Of a stretch of 64,000 nt of DNA, positions 52,172 through 60,206 are shown piece by piece. How positions within the stretch are numbered: the stretch's first letter is position 1; each line of letters opens with the position of its first letter. Under the pieces are notes generated by a model that worked only from the letters and a program-made list of their open reading frames with translations, was not told the origin of the DNA and searched no databases. The stretch covers positions 1 through 64,000 of the forward strand of contig JAFKEE010000025.1 in assembly GCA_017307505.1 (NCBI GenBank). Direction: 5' to 3'. A program made the position numbers and the translations under genes. The DNA comes from Acidobacteriota bacterium. Its GTDB lineage: Bacteria; Acidobacteriota; Terriglobia; Bryobacterales; Bryobacteraceae.

Positions 52172-52726
52172 TCAAAGGAATAAAGTGATCCCCGCCACAC
52201 CCGCGGCGCCCGCCTCGACACACGACGGAGCGTTCTGCCACGTAATCCCGCCCAGCGCGTACACCGGAATCTTCACTGCTCCAGCCGCTTTCCGCAGCCC
52301 GTCCAGACCCCAGCACGGCCGGTCATCCTGTTTCGACAACGGCCGGAACACCGGACCAAACACGGCGAAATCGGCGCCGTCTGCTTCCGCCGCCCGCAGC
52401 TCGTCCAGATCGTGACAGGAAACGCCAAACAGGAACCCGGCCGGCGTAATCGGCCGCCAGGCCGACGGAGCCATCGCCCCGGCCGGCAGATGCACTCCAT
52501 GCGCTCCGCAGGCCAGGGCCACGTCCACCCTGGAATTCACCAGCACCCGGGCATTGCGGCAGATCGAGACGATCCACGACACCAGCTCGCACAGCGCCCG
52601 CGCATCCAGGTCTTTCTCCCTCACCTGGATCATCCCGACGCCCGCCGCGTCGCTTCGTGCAATCGAAGCCAGCAGGGCGTCGAGGCTACCGGCGCTCTTC
52701 CGGTCCGTGATCTGGTAGCGGTTCAT
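52172..52726 (-). CDS. thiE: Thiamine phosphate synthase (ThiE/TenI family)
   Basis: 184 residues from the ATG at 52726 ('MNRYQITDRKSAGSLDALLA'). It is a TIM barrel with 'MIQVREKDLDARALCELVSW' (pyrophosphate-binding), 'VLVNSRVDVALACGAHGVHL', 'SCHDLDELRAAEADGADFAV', 'FGPVFRPLSK' and 'VYALGGITWQN'. It would couple the pyrimidine and thiazole moieties of thiamine; TenI-like function cannot be ruled out. The 5' end overlaps the upstream fmdE-like gene by 41 bases, unusual for a tight operon. No other thiamine gene or TPP riboswitch is visible nearby. Confidence 0.85.
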   Translation of the reverse strand: MNRYQITDRKSAGSLDALLASIARSDAAGVGMIQVREKDLDARALCELVSWIVSICRNARVLVNSRVDVALACGAHGVHLPAGAMAPSAWRPITPAGFLFGVSCHDLDELRAAEADGADFAVFGPVFRPLSKQDDRPCWGLDGLRKAAGAVKIPVYALGGITWQNAPSCVEAGAAGVAGITLFL

Positions 52727-53294
52727 AGTAGCGCTGCCCAGCGCAGCCCCGGCACAAGGTGCGCCCATCCAGCATCACTTCACGCTGGAAGCTGATGCCT
52801 TCTCCACATTCGGAGCACGAAACCCGCGGACCTTTGAAGCCCGGCAGATCCTCCGGCCCCACACGCACCTTCACCCACTGCACGTCGAACAGTTCGGCCT
52901 CGCTGAGCTCACGGTAGGCCTTCATTTGCTGCTTGTTCTTCTCCGGGATCTCCGGATAGAGCTCGGCCGCCCGCTGCTTGCTCGACTCCTTCGCCGCAAG
53001 GCGCACCGCGCGCCCGGTCTCCAGGTCGCAAAAGGTCGCGGCCATTTTGCCGAAATCCAGGAACTTCAACGCCCGTTTCCCCAGCCGGCAGCCCGTCACC
53101 ACGCCAATGGCGTCCGTAGCGCAGCGGTCGATCTCGACAAACGTCACCAGCCGCTTCCGCTGCGTACCCGTCGGATCGTCGATCCCCAGCAACGCCAGCC
53201 CGTGCACCGCCATGCGCAGCCCCAGGATCTGCCCCGCGCACAGGTGCCCGTGGGCCGCCGCGGCCAGCTCTTCGTATTCCGGAAGTGTCTTCAT
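52686..53294 (-). CDS. FmdE/FwdE-like zinc protein linked to molybdenum
   Basis: 202 residues from the ATG at 53294, overlapping modC by 4 bases. The FmdE domain has 'AHGHLCAGQILGLRMAVHGL' (His15, His17, Cys19) and 'TFVEIDRCATDAIGVVTGCR'. The C-terminus adds a four-Cys zinc knuckle: 'CSECGEGISFQREVML' and 'TLCRGCAGQRYY'. FmdE-type proteins accompany formylmethanofuran dehydrogenase and molybdopterin enzymes in archaea and bacteria. The role in bacteria is not settled; a molybdenum or pterin chaperone is plausible. Its 3' end overlaps thiE. Confidence 0.85.
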   Translation of the reverse strand: MKTLPEYEELAAAAHGHLCAGQILGLRMAVHGLALLGIDDPTGTQRKRLVTFVEIDRCATDAIGVVTGCRLGKRALKFLDFGKMAATFCDLETGRAVRLAAKESSKQRAAELYPEIPEKNKQQMKAYRELSEAELFDVQWVKVRVGPEDLPGFKGPRVSCSECGEGISFQREVMLDGRTLCRGCAGQRYYEPLPDHGPEERR

Positions 53295-54358
53295 GATTTC
53301 AACTGGCGCAGCGCACTGGGCGGAAACTCTACCACCCATTCCCCATTATGCGACTCACCGTCGAACGCGCGTTCGGGCATCTCCGCCACAATGCCGCCCG
53401 CAAATTCAAGCCGCACCGTCTGCGTCCGCCGGCTCTGCCGCAGCAGCTTCAGGACAACCCCGGCTCCGCCGAAGGGTTTCACCCGCAACATCTCAGCCCG
53501 CACGCCCAGCCGCAGGCGTGATCCCAGCAGATGCCCCGGGAAATACGGACCCGCAATTTCGAAGCCCGGCCCGCATCGCAGCCGGCTGCTCTTCGCCGCC
53601 GGATCCATGGCCACGATCTCCGCGTCGAACACGTTGAACCGGCCCAGCAGCCCGGCCACTTCTTCGGTAGCAGGATGATCCAGAATCGCCGAAGGCGGAC
53701 CTGACTGCACAACTCGTCCGCCTTTGAACACGAACATCTCGTCACCCAACTGCAGAGCCTCGTCCAGATCGTGCGTCACCAGCAGCATCGGCATCTGGAA
53801 CGCCTTCCGCACCTCGTCGAGCACCGCATAGAACTCTTCCCGCAAGGCGAAATCCAACCCGCTGGAAGGCTCGTCCAGCAGCAGCAGCCGCGGCTGCGAC
53901 AACAGGGCCCGGGCAATCGCCCCACGCTGCCTCTGTCCGCCCGACAACGCCGCCGGCCGGCTGCCCGCCACTTCCGTCAGCCGGAACCGCTCCAGCATCT
54001 CGCCCACCTGCCGCCGCCGCTCCAGGCGGTCCAACCGCTCGGCCGCAAACGCCAGGTTCTCGCGCAGTGTCATGTGCGGGAATAGCGCGGAATTCTGGAT
54101 CACATACCCGCAGCGCCGCCGTTGCGGGCTCAGCGACAACCCGGCCGCCGCATCGAACAGCAGCACATCGTCCACCAGGATCCGGCCCTCATCGGGCTTC
54201 GCAAAACCGGCGATCGAATCCAAAGTGAGCGACTTCCCCGCCCCGCTGGGCCCAAACAGGACAGCCAGCCCCGCCTGCGTTTTTACGTGAACGTCCAGCG
54301 TAAACGGAGCGGTCTCAGCGGATCCCAAAAACTGCTTGCGAACCCGTGCGTCGATCAA
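53291..54358 (-). CDS. modC: Molybdate ABC transporter ATP-binding protein
   Basis: 355 residues. Walker A is 'FGPSGAGKSLTLDSIAG' (about 35-51), the Q-loop 'VIQNSALFPH', the signature 'LSGGQRQRGAIARALLS', Walker B 'RLLLLDEPSSGLD', and the switch His is in 'LLVTHDLDEALQLG'. The C-terminal ~130 residues form a MOP/TOBE-like regulatory domain ('LGVRAEMLRVKPFGGAGVVL'). It powers molybdate or tungstate import with ModB, encoded by the upstream overlapping gene. The binding protein ModA is not in the window. Confidence 0.92.
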   Translation of the reverse strand: MIDARVRKQFLGSAETAPFTLDVHVKTQAGLAVLFGPSGAGKSLTLDSIAGFAKPDEGRILVDDVLLFDAAAGLSLSPQRRRCGYVIQNSALFPHMTLRENLAFAAERLDRLERRRQVGEMLERFRLTEVAGSRPAALSGGQRQRGAIARALLSQPRLLLLDEPSSGLDFALREEFYAVLDEVRKAFQMPMLLVTHDLDEALQLGDEMFVFKGGRVVQSGPPSAILDHPATEEVAGLLGRFNVFDAEIVAMDPAAKSSRLRCGPGFEIAGPYFPGHLLGSRLRLGVRAEMLRVKPFGGAGVVLKLLRQSRRTQTVRLEFAGGIVAEMPERAFDGESHNGEWVVEFPPSALRQLKS

Positions 54359-55032
54359 TGCGTCGCCTTCCCCACCGACACGCGGCCCAAACGGTTTGCC
54401 AGCGTCAGACTGACCAAGGCGACCGCGGAAATCACCAGCACCAGCACCCGCGCCACATCGCCGCGTCCACCCTCCACCGCGTCATAGATCGCCACGGAGA
54501 TCGTCTGGGTCCGGCCCGGGATATTGCCCGCCACCATCATCGTGATGCCGAAATCGCCCAGCGCCCGCGCGAACGCAAGTGTGGTGGCCGCCAGAATCTG
54601 ATTCCAGGCCAGCGGCAATGTCACCCGCCAGAACACCATCCACTCCGAGGCGCCCAGGGATCGCGCGGCCTTCCCATACCGCCTCGGCACGCTCTCCAGC
54701 GCGGCCGTCGAAAACTTGATCAGCAGCGGGGCCGAATGCAGCAGCGCCGCCAGCACGGCCGCCTGCCACGTGAATACGAGCGACTGCCCGAAGATCCACT
54801 CATACAGCCGGCCCAGCGCACTCTGCCGTCCAAGCACGATCAAAAGGTAGTAGCCGAGCACGGTGGGCGGCAGCACCATGGGCAGCGTAACGACGGCGTC
54901 CAGAATGTCTTTGCCCCGGTAATTCTTCGTCGTTTGCAGCCAGCCCAGCCACAACCCAGCCAGGAGGGCGACAATCGTGGACAGCGCGGCAACGCGCAAG
55001 CTGAGCCACAGAGGAAACCAGTCGATCGCCAT
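54355..55032 (-). CDS. modB: Molybdate ABC transporter permease
   Basis: 225 residues with about 5 helices ('LRVAALSTIVALLAGLWLGW', 'ILAATTLAFARALGDFGITM', 'VARVLVLVISAVALVSLTL'). The EAA-type loop that contacts ModC is 'ARSLGASEWMVFWRVTLPLA', and 'LPMVLPPTVLGYYLLIVLG' is typical of ModB. It forms the channel for molybdate. It is the first gene of the run and starts with an ATG; the upstream 60 bases face the gene at 55093. It overlaps modC by 4 bases. Confidence 0.92.
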   Translation of the reverse strand: MAIDWFPLWLSLRVAALSTIVALLAGLWLGWLQTTKNYRGKDILDAVVTLPMVLPPTVLGYYLLIVLGRQSALGRLYEWIFGQSLVFTWQAAVLAALLHSAPLLIKFSTAALESVPRRYGKAARSLGASEWMVFWRVTLPLAWNQILAATTLAFARALGDFGITMMVAGNIPGRTQTISVAIYDAVEGGRGDVARVLVLVISAVALVSLTLANRLGRVSVGKATH

Positions 55033-55092
55033 GCGGGATTTTCTATTATAGGACTCCAGCGCCCCCTGTCAGTCGTTGTACATTGTGGAGGA

Positions 55093-55614
55093 GTGATTCG
55101 AGCGACAAAGAAGGATCTGGCCCGGTCAAGGGTCCTGCGGGACTCCCTTGGTGCCCTCGGCTATCCCGGCTTCGTAAACCTGTTCACCGAGATGGAAGCC
55201 GAGTTCGAACACGATCCGGCCGTGGTCTTAATTGCCGCCCTTTCCTGTGAAAATCTCGACGATCGCGTGGTCGAGGCGCTGCCCTGGCTCATCCTTCGTT
55301 ACAACGATCTCGACTGGGACTGGATCAAAAAGGAAGCCCGCCAGCGCCAGGCCCAGAATCGCCTGGGCTTCATCGTCAGCCTCGCCCTGCGAGTGGGCGC
55401 TTCCACCTACGGCAACACCGAGAAACTTCTGAAGCTGTCGGCGATCGAAGAGGATCTCTTCGAGTACCGCCTGGACAAAGAGGACACTCTCTGCCGCAAA
55501 CTCCCGCAGGGAGAAAGGCAGTGGATCCGCGAAGCCCGCTCCACCGAAGCGCGCCAGTGGAACCTTCTCACCGACCTCCGGGCCCAGGACCTCAGCTACA
55601 ACGGCGACATCTAG
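55093..55614 (+). CDS. Hypothetical helical protein
   Basis: 173 residues from the GTG at 55093. I recognise no family. It is largely helical and charged ('KKDLARSRVLRDSLGALGYP', 'LPWLILRYNDLDWDWIKKEA', 'NRLGFIVSLALRVGASTYGN', 'LLKLSAIEEDLFEYRLDKED'), with no signal peptide or membrane helix. The ribosome binding site is odd: GGAGGA lies at 55087-55092, immediately before the GTG, with no spacer. The frame is open far upstream, but that part is antisense to modB and Arg/His-rich. Its stop overlaps the stop of the RND gene by 4 bases. A divergent partner of modB. Confidence 0.65.
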   Translation: MIRATKKDLARSRVLRDSLGALGYPGFVNLFTEMEAEFEHDPAVVLIAALSCENLDDRVVEALPWLILRYNDLDWDWIKKEARQRQAQNRLGFIVSLALRVGASTYGNTEKLLKLSAIEEDLFEYRLDKEDTLCRKLPQGERQWIREARSTEARQWNLLTDLRAQDLSYNGDI

Positions 55615-58600
55615 TCCGCCGCGGCCCCAGCCAGGTTCCCCGTCGCCACCGAACCTCTCCGCTGGAACCTCGTCTGCAATCCCGCCAGGTACGTATACAC
55701 CACCGGAGTCAGATACAGCGTCACCACCTGTGAGAACACCAGCCCGCCCACCACGCACAACCCCAGCGGCCGCCGGGCCTCTCCGCCCGCGCCATACCCA
55801 AACGCGATCGGCAGCGCGCCAAGCAACGCAGCCATGGTCGTCATCATGATGGGCCGGAACCGCACAAGACATCCCTCATAGATCGCCTCCAACGGAGCCT
55901 TCCCGTGATGCCGCTCCGCTTCCAGCGCGAAGTCGATCTGCATAATCGCGTTCTTCTTCACGATGCCAATCAGCAGGATCAGCCCCACATACGAGTAAAT
56001 GTTCAAGTCCAGCTTGAACAACCACAGCGTCAGCAGCGCGCCAAAACCCGCCGACGGCAGCCCCGACAGAATCGTCAGCGGATGGATGAAGCTCTCATAC
56101 AGCACGCCCAGCACGATGTACACCACCACCACGGCCAGCAGCAGCAGGATGCCCAGATTCTTCATCGACTTCTGGAACGCCTGCGCCGTGCCCTGGAAGA
56201 TGGTCGTAATCGTCGCCGGCAAATGAGTCCGCGACAGCTCCTCGATCTGATCCACCGCATTGCCCAGCGACATCCCCGGCCGCAGATTAAAGGACACCGT
56301 CACCGCCGGCAACTGCCCGTAGTGATTGATCGTTTGCGGACCCGCGGAAGGCTCCAGGCGAGCCAGCGAGTCCAGCGGCACCAGTTCGCCTTTGCCCGAC
56401 TTTACATAGAGACGCGACATCAGCGACGGATCCGACTGATAAGCCCGGTCGACCTCCATCAGCACCCGGTACTGATTGTTCGGCGCGTAGATCGTTGAGA
56501 CCCAGCGCGGCCCGTACGCGTTGAACAGGGCGGTCTCGATCTGCTCCGGAGTCACATCGAACTTGGCCGCCCGGTCGCGCTCGATCTTCACCGTCATCTG
56601 CGGACTGCGAATCTGCAGGTCGCTCGTCACATCCATCAGCGCCGGCAGCTTCGCCACTTCCTTTTCGAAGGACTGGCTGCTCTTATAGAGCTCTTCAATA
56701 TTGGTGCCCAGCAGCGTGAACTGGTACAGGCTCTTCGACAGCGTGCCACCCACACGAATCACCGGCGGGTTCTGCAGAAACACCCGCATGCCGGTCATAT
56801 TGTTCAGGCGCGGCCGGAACGAGTCCATCAACTGATCGGCGCTCAACTGGCGTTCGTGGCGCGGCTTCAGGTGCATGAACATGCGCCCGAAATTCGGCCC
56901 GCCCAGGCTGATGTTGGCGCTGCCGCCGCCCACGCTCGACATGAACGACTCAACATTGGGATCGTTCCGCACGATCTCGGCCAGCTTCTTCTGCGTCTCC
57001 ATCATCTCCAGGTGCGAAGCACCCTGCGCCGCCTCGGTGATCGCCAGGATCTGGCCTGTGTCTTCACTCGGGATGAAGCCCTTGGGCACCTGCACAAACA
57101 GCCACCCGGTGGCGATGAGAATCACGAACGAGAACGCCAGCGTCAGCGCACGCCGCCGCAGCGTCCATTGCAGGCTCACGTCATAGACATGCAGCATCCA
57201 GTCGAAGAAGCGCTCTGTCGTCCTGTAAAACCAGCCTTCCTCCCCCTGACGGTGAGGGCGCAGGAACCGGCTGCAAAGCATGGGCGTCAGAGTAACCGAC
57301 ACAATGCCGGAAATGAGGATCGCCACCACGATCGTCACGGAAAACTCACGGAACAACCGGCCCAGGATGCCGCCCATGAACAGCAGCGGGATGAACACGG
57401 CCGCCAGGGAGATGGTCATCGAGACAATCGTGAAACCCACCTCGCGCGAGCCCTTCAACGCCGCTTCCATCGGCCCGTCGCCGTCTTCCATGTGGCGCAC
57501 GATGTTCTCGAGCATCACGATCGCGTCATCCACCACAAATCCGATCGCCAGAATGAGCGCCATCAAAGAGAGGTTGTCCAGACTGTACCCGCACAGGTAC
57601 ATCACGGAAAACGTTCCGATCAGCGAGAACGGCAGCGCCAGGCTTGGGATCACGGTTGCCGATAGCTTTCGCAGGAACAGGAAGATCACCATCACCACCA
57701 GCGCCAGCGTCAGCGCCATGGTGAACTGGATATCCACAAACGACTCGCGAATCGTGTCGGAGCGGTCGTAGAGAACATCCAGCATCGCCGCCGGCGGCAG
57801 TTGGGCACGGAACGAAGGCAGCAGTTCCCTGACGGAGTTCGCCACCTCCATCGCGTTCGTACCCGGCTGGCGCTGCACAGCCAGCACAATTGCCCGGTTG
57901 CTCTTCTCGTGCGTATTGAACCAGGACGCAATCTTGTCTTCCTCGACACTGTCGAAGACGGTCGCCAGCTCTTCCAGCCGCACGGGAGCGCCGTTCTTAT
58001 AGGCCACCACCAGCGGCTTGTAGGCCTCGGCCGAGGTCAACTGCCCCGTCGCCTGCACGGTGAGCATGCGATCCGGACCGTACAGCGTGCCGGTCGGCAG
58101 GTTGACGTTATGGCGCCGGATGGCGGCCTCCACTTCGTCGATCCCGATGCCTCGCCCGTTCATCTCGCGCGGGTTCACCTGCACCCGCACGGCATACTTC
58201 TGCGAACCAAACACCTGCACCTGGGCCACGCCGCTCACCATCGAGATGCGCTGGGCCATCATGGTGTCGGCGAACTCGTTCATCTGGTACAGCGGCATCG
58301 ACTTCGAGCTCAACGCCAGGAAGATCACCGGCTGGTCGGCGGGATTCACCTTGCGGAACGTCGGCGGCGTCGGCATGCCGGCCGGCAGCAGCGGAGCCGC
58401 CTGGGCAATCGCCGCCTGCACGTCCTGCGCCGCTCCATCCAGTTCCCGGCTGAGATCGAATTGCAGTGTCACGCTGGTGACGCCCAGCGAGTTCGACGAC
58501 GTCATCGAATCCAGGCCGGCAATGGTCGAGAACTGCCGTTCCAGCGGGGTCGCCACGGCCGACGCCATCGTCTCCGGATTCGCGCCGGGCAGGCTCGCGC

Positions 58601-58742
58601 TCACCATCAGCGTGGGGAAGTCGACATTCGGCAGATCGCTCACCGGCAGTGCCTGGTAGGCCACCGAGCCGAACAGGGCGATCGCCAGCATCAGCAGCGT
58701 CGTGGCGACGGGCCGGCGGATGAAGATCTCTGAGAAGTTCAT
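55611..58742 (-). CDS. RND efflux permease (HAE-1/Mdt type)
   Basis: 1043 residues. 'EIFIRRPVATTLLMLAIALF' is the canonical N-terminus of AcrB/MdtB-type pumps. The proton-relay Asp pair lies in 'GFVVDDAIVMLENIVRHMED', and the helix-10 Lys in 'GLILLIGIVKKNAIMQIDFA'. Large periplasmic docking and porter domains lie between. The last helices end 'YLTPVVYTYLAGLQTR'. It would export drugs or secondary metabolites with the adaptor coded just upstream, which its start overlaps by 4 bases. No outer-membrane factor is attached here, unlike the first RND gene. Confidence 0.95.
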   Translation of the reverse strand: MNFSEIFIRRPVATTLLMLAIALFGSVAYQALPVSDLPNVDFPTLMVSASLPGANPETMASAVATPLERQFSTIAGLDSMTSSNSLGVTSVTLQFDLSRELDGAAQDVQAAIAQAAPLLPAGMPTPPTFRKVNPADQPVIFLALSSKSMPLYQMNEFADTMMAQRISMVSGVAQVQVFGSQKYAVRVQVNPREMNGRGIGIDEVEAAIRRHNVNLPTGTLYGPDRMLTVQATGQLTSAEAYKPLVVAYKNGAPVRLEELATVFDSVEEDKIASWFNTHEKSNRAIVLAVQRQPGTNAMEVANSVRELLPSFRAQLPPAAMLDVLYDRSDTIRESFVDIQFTMALTLALVVMVIFLFLRKLSATVIPSLALPFSLIGTFSVMYLCGYSLDNLSLMALILAIGFVVDDAIVMLENIVRHMEDGDGPMEAALKGSREVGFTIVSMTISLAAVFIPLLFMGGILGRLFREFSVTIVVAILISGIVSVTLTPMLCSRFLRPHRQGEEGWFYRTTERFFDWMLHVYDVSLQWTLRRRALTLAFSFVILIATGWLFVQVPKGFIPSEDTGQILAITEAAQGASHLEMMETQKKLAEIVRNDPNVESFMSSVGGGSANISLGGPNFGRMFMHLKPRHERQLSADQLMDSFRPRLNNMTGMRVFLQNPPVIRVGGTLSKSLYQFTLLGTNIEELYKSSQSFEKEVAKLPALMDVTSDLQIRSPQMTVKIERDRAAKFDVTPEQIETALFNAYGPRWVSTIYAPNNQYRVLMEVDRAYQSDPSLMSRLYVKSGKGELVPLDSLARLEPSAGPQTINHYGQLPAVTVSFNLRPGMSLGNAVDQIEELSRTHLPATITTIFQGTAQAFQKSMKNLGILLLLAVVVVYIVLGVLYESFIHPLTILSGLPSAGFGALLTLWLFKLDLNIYSYVGLILLIGIVKKNAIMQIDFALEAERHHGKAPLEAIYEGCLVRFRPIMMTTMAALLGALPIAFGYGAGGEARRPLGLCVVGGLVFSQVVTLYLTPVVYTYLAGLQTRFQRRGSVATGNLAGAAAD

Positions 58743-59947
58743 GACAGCAGCCTCACTTTCGAGCCCGACGTCAACCGCAACTGCCCTTCCGTCACCACCT
58801 TCTCGCCGGCCTGCACCCCGCTCTCCAGCGCCACCAGATCGCCGCTGCGGGCGCCCACCTTCACATTCCGGCTTTCCACCGTGCCGTCGTCTTTCATGAC
58901 ATACACGAAGTCACCAGACTGGCCGGTCTGCAGGCTCTTCGACGGCACCACAACGGCGTTCGGCGTTTCGGCCAGCCGCAGGGTCACATCCAGGATCTGA
59001 CCTGGCCAGAACTTCGCTGTGCTGTTTGTGAACTTCGCCTTCAGCTTCAAGGTGCCCGTCGCCTCATCGACCGTATTCTCGATGAACGCCAGAGTGCCTT
59101 CGGCCGACGTCTCCTTCGAGCCCTGCTCCGCGGCTTTCACCAGCAACTGGCCGCCGCCCATCCTGGATCGCAGATTGCTCACGTGCTTCTCGGCGATGGC
59201 GAAGGTCACATAAACCGGTTGAATCTGGCGGATCGTCACCAGTTCCACATCCGTGGCCTTCACCAGGTTTCCCTGCTTGACGAGAATGCTGCCCGTCCGG
59301 CCATCGATCGGCGACTTGATACTGCAATACGCCAGGTCGAGCTTCGCACGGTCGAGCGCCGCCTGGTCGGCCCGCAGCGTGGCGTTGATGCTCTCCAGAG
59401 TGGCCAGGTCGGCCCGAACCGCCTCCTGCCGCGCCGACGCTTCGGTCCGCGTCTGGTCGGCCTGCTCCTTCGAGAACACGCCTTCCTTGGCCAGCTCCTC
59501 ATACCTCCTGGCCTGCGCCTCGTAATATTTGTGCTGCGCCTGATCCTTGGCCAGCGTCGCCTCGGTCTGCTTCAGAACGGCCTGGTCCCGCGCAAGGGTC
59601 GCTTCCGCCTGCCGCACGGCCTGCTCGAACGGACGGGTGTCGATCTGAAACAGCAGTTGTCCGGACCTGACCGCATCGCCCTCGGTGAAGTGGACTTTGT
59701 TCAGGACCCCGCCCACCTGAGACTTCACCGTGATTGTGCTGAAGGCCTCGACACTGCCGATGGTCCGCAGTTCCACGGGCATACTCTGGACGACCGCCGC
59801 GGCCACGCGCACCGGCGCGGCCGGAGCCGACGCGGCCGCCGCCGGTGTCGCACTCTTCGCCGAGCATCCGGCCAGCGCGAGTCCGGCTGCTCCCAAAATC
59901 AGATAGAGCCCGGCCCCAGGGCCGCACGAGGTGTGTTTCCGTTGCAT
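58739..59947 (-). CDS. RND efflux adaptor lipoprotein (MFP)
   Basis: 402 residues from the ATG at 59947, GAGAGG 7 bases upstream. Lipobox 'LALAGC' puts Cys28 at the lipid site. 'RTIGSVEAFSTITVKSQVGG' and 'VLNKVHFTEGDAVRSGQLLF' form the biotinyl/lipoyl half. A long coiled coil (about 105-205) contains 'LARDQAVLKQTEATLAKDQA'. 'LAYCSIKSPIDGRTGSILVK' closes the lipoyl domain, and the beta-barrel follows ('GQILDVTLRLAETPNAVVVP'). It is the partner of the RND permease that overlaps its stop. Confidence 0.95.
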   Translation of the reverse strand: MQRKHTSCGPGAGLYLILGAAGLALAGCSAKSATPAAAASAPAAPVRVAAAVVQSMPVELRTIGSVEAFSTITVKSQVGGVLNKVHFTEGDAVRSGQLLFQIDTRPFEQAVRQAEATLARDQAVLKQTEATLAKDQAQHKYYEAQARRYEELAKEGVFSKEQADQTRTEASARQEAVRADLATLESINATLRADQAALDRAKLDLAYCSIKSPIDGRTGSILVKQGNLVKATDVELVTIRQIQPVYVTFAIAEKHVSNLRSRMGGGQLLVKAAEQGSKETSAEGTLAFIENTVDEATGTLKLKAKFTNSTAKFWPGQILDVTLRLAETPNAVVVPSKSLQTGQSGDFVYVMKDDGTVESRNVKVGARSGDLVALESGVQAGEKVVTEGQLRLTSGSKVRLLS

Positions 59948-60142
59948 CCGAATGCCTCTCAAATTGTGCTGGAACACCAGCCAGTCTTTGCTGCCGCGCG
60001 ACGGGGCGGCCTACCGAATGATCCCTGCCCAGTTGCCCGCACCGAGCGCCTGCTTCCAGCGGCGTCTCGCGATGCCCGGCGGATCTGACCCGTTAGTCAT
60101 CTAATCTATCAGGCTCCTGGATCCGCGCGTAGGGCCACCCGA

Positions 60143-60170
60143 CTATTTACACTATCTCGATAGGAAATAG
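60143..60170 (+). promoter_or_regulatory. Nested dyad upstream of the Oar-like receptor
   Basis: CTATTT (60143-60148) mirrors AAATAG (60165-60170) around CTAT-ctcg-ATAG (60152-60163), about 40 bases before the start codon at 60207. It is operator-like. No regulator gene is adjacent. Confidence 0.3.
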
Positions 60171-60206
60171 CGCAATCGTTTCCTGGCCTCGTGCATCTAA
60201 GACCTC

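Noticed and set aside
54346-55092. Upstream part of the open frame that ends with the hypothetical gene at 55614
   Set aside because: Antisense to modB and Arg/His-rich; the gene is taken from the GTG at 55093.
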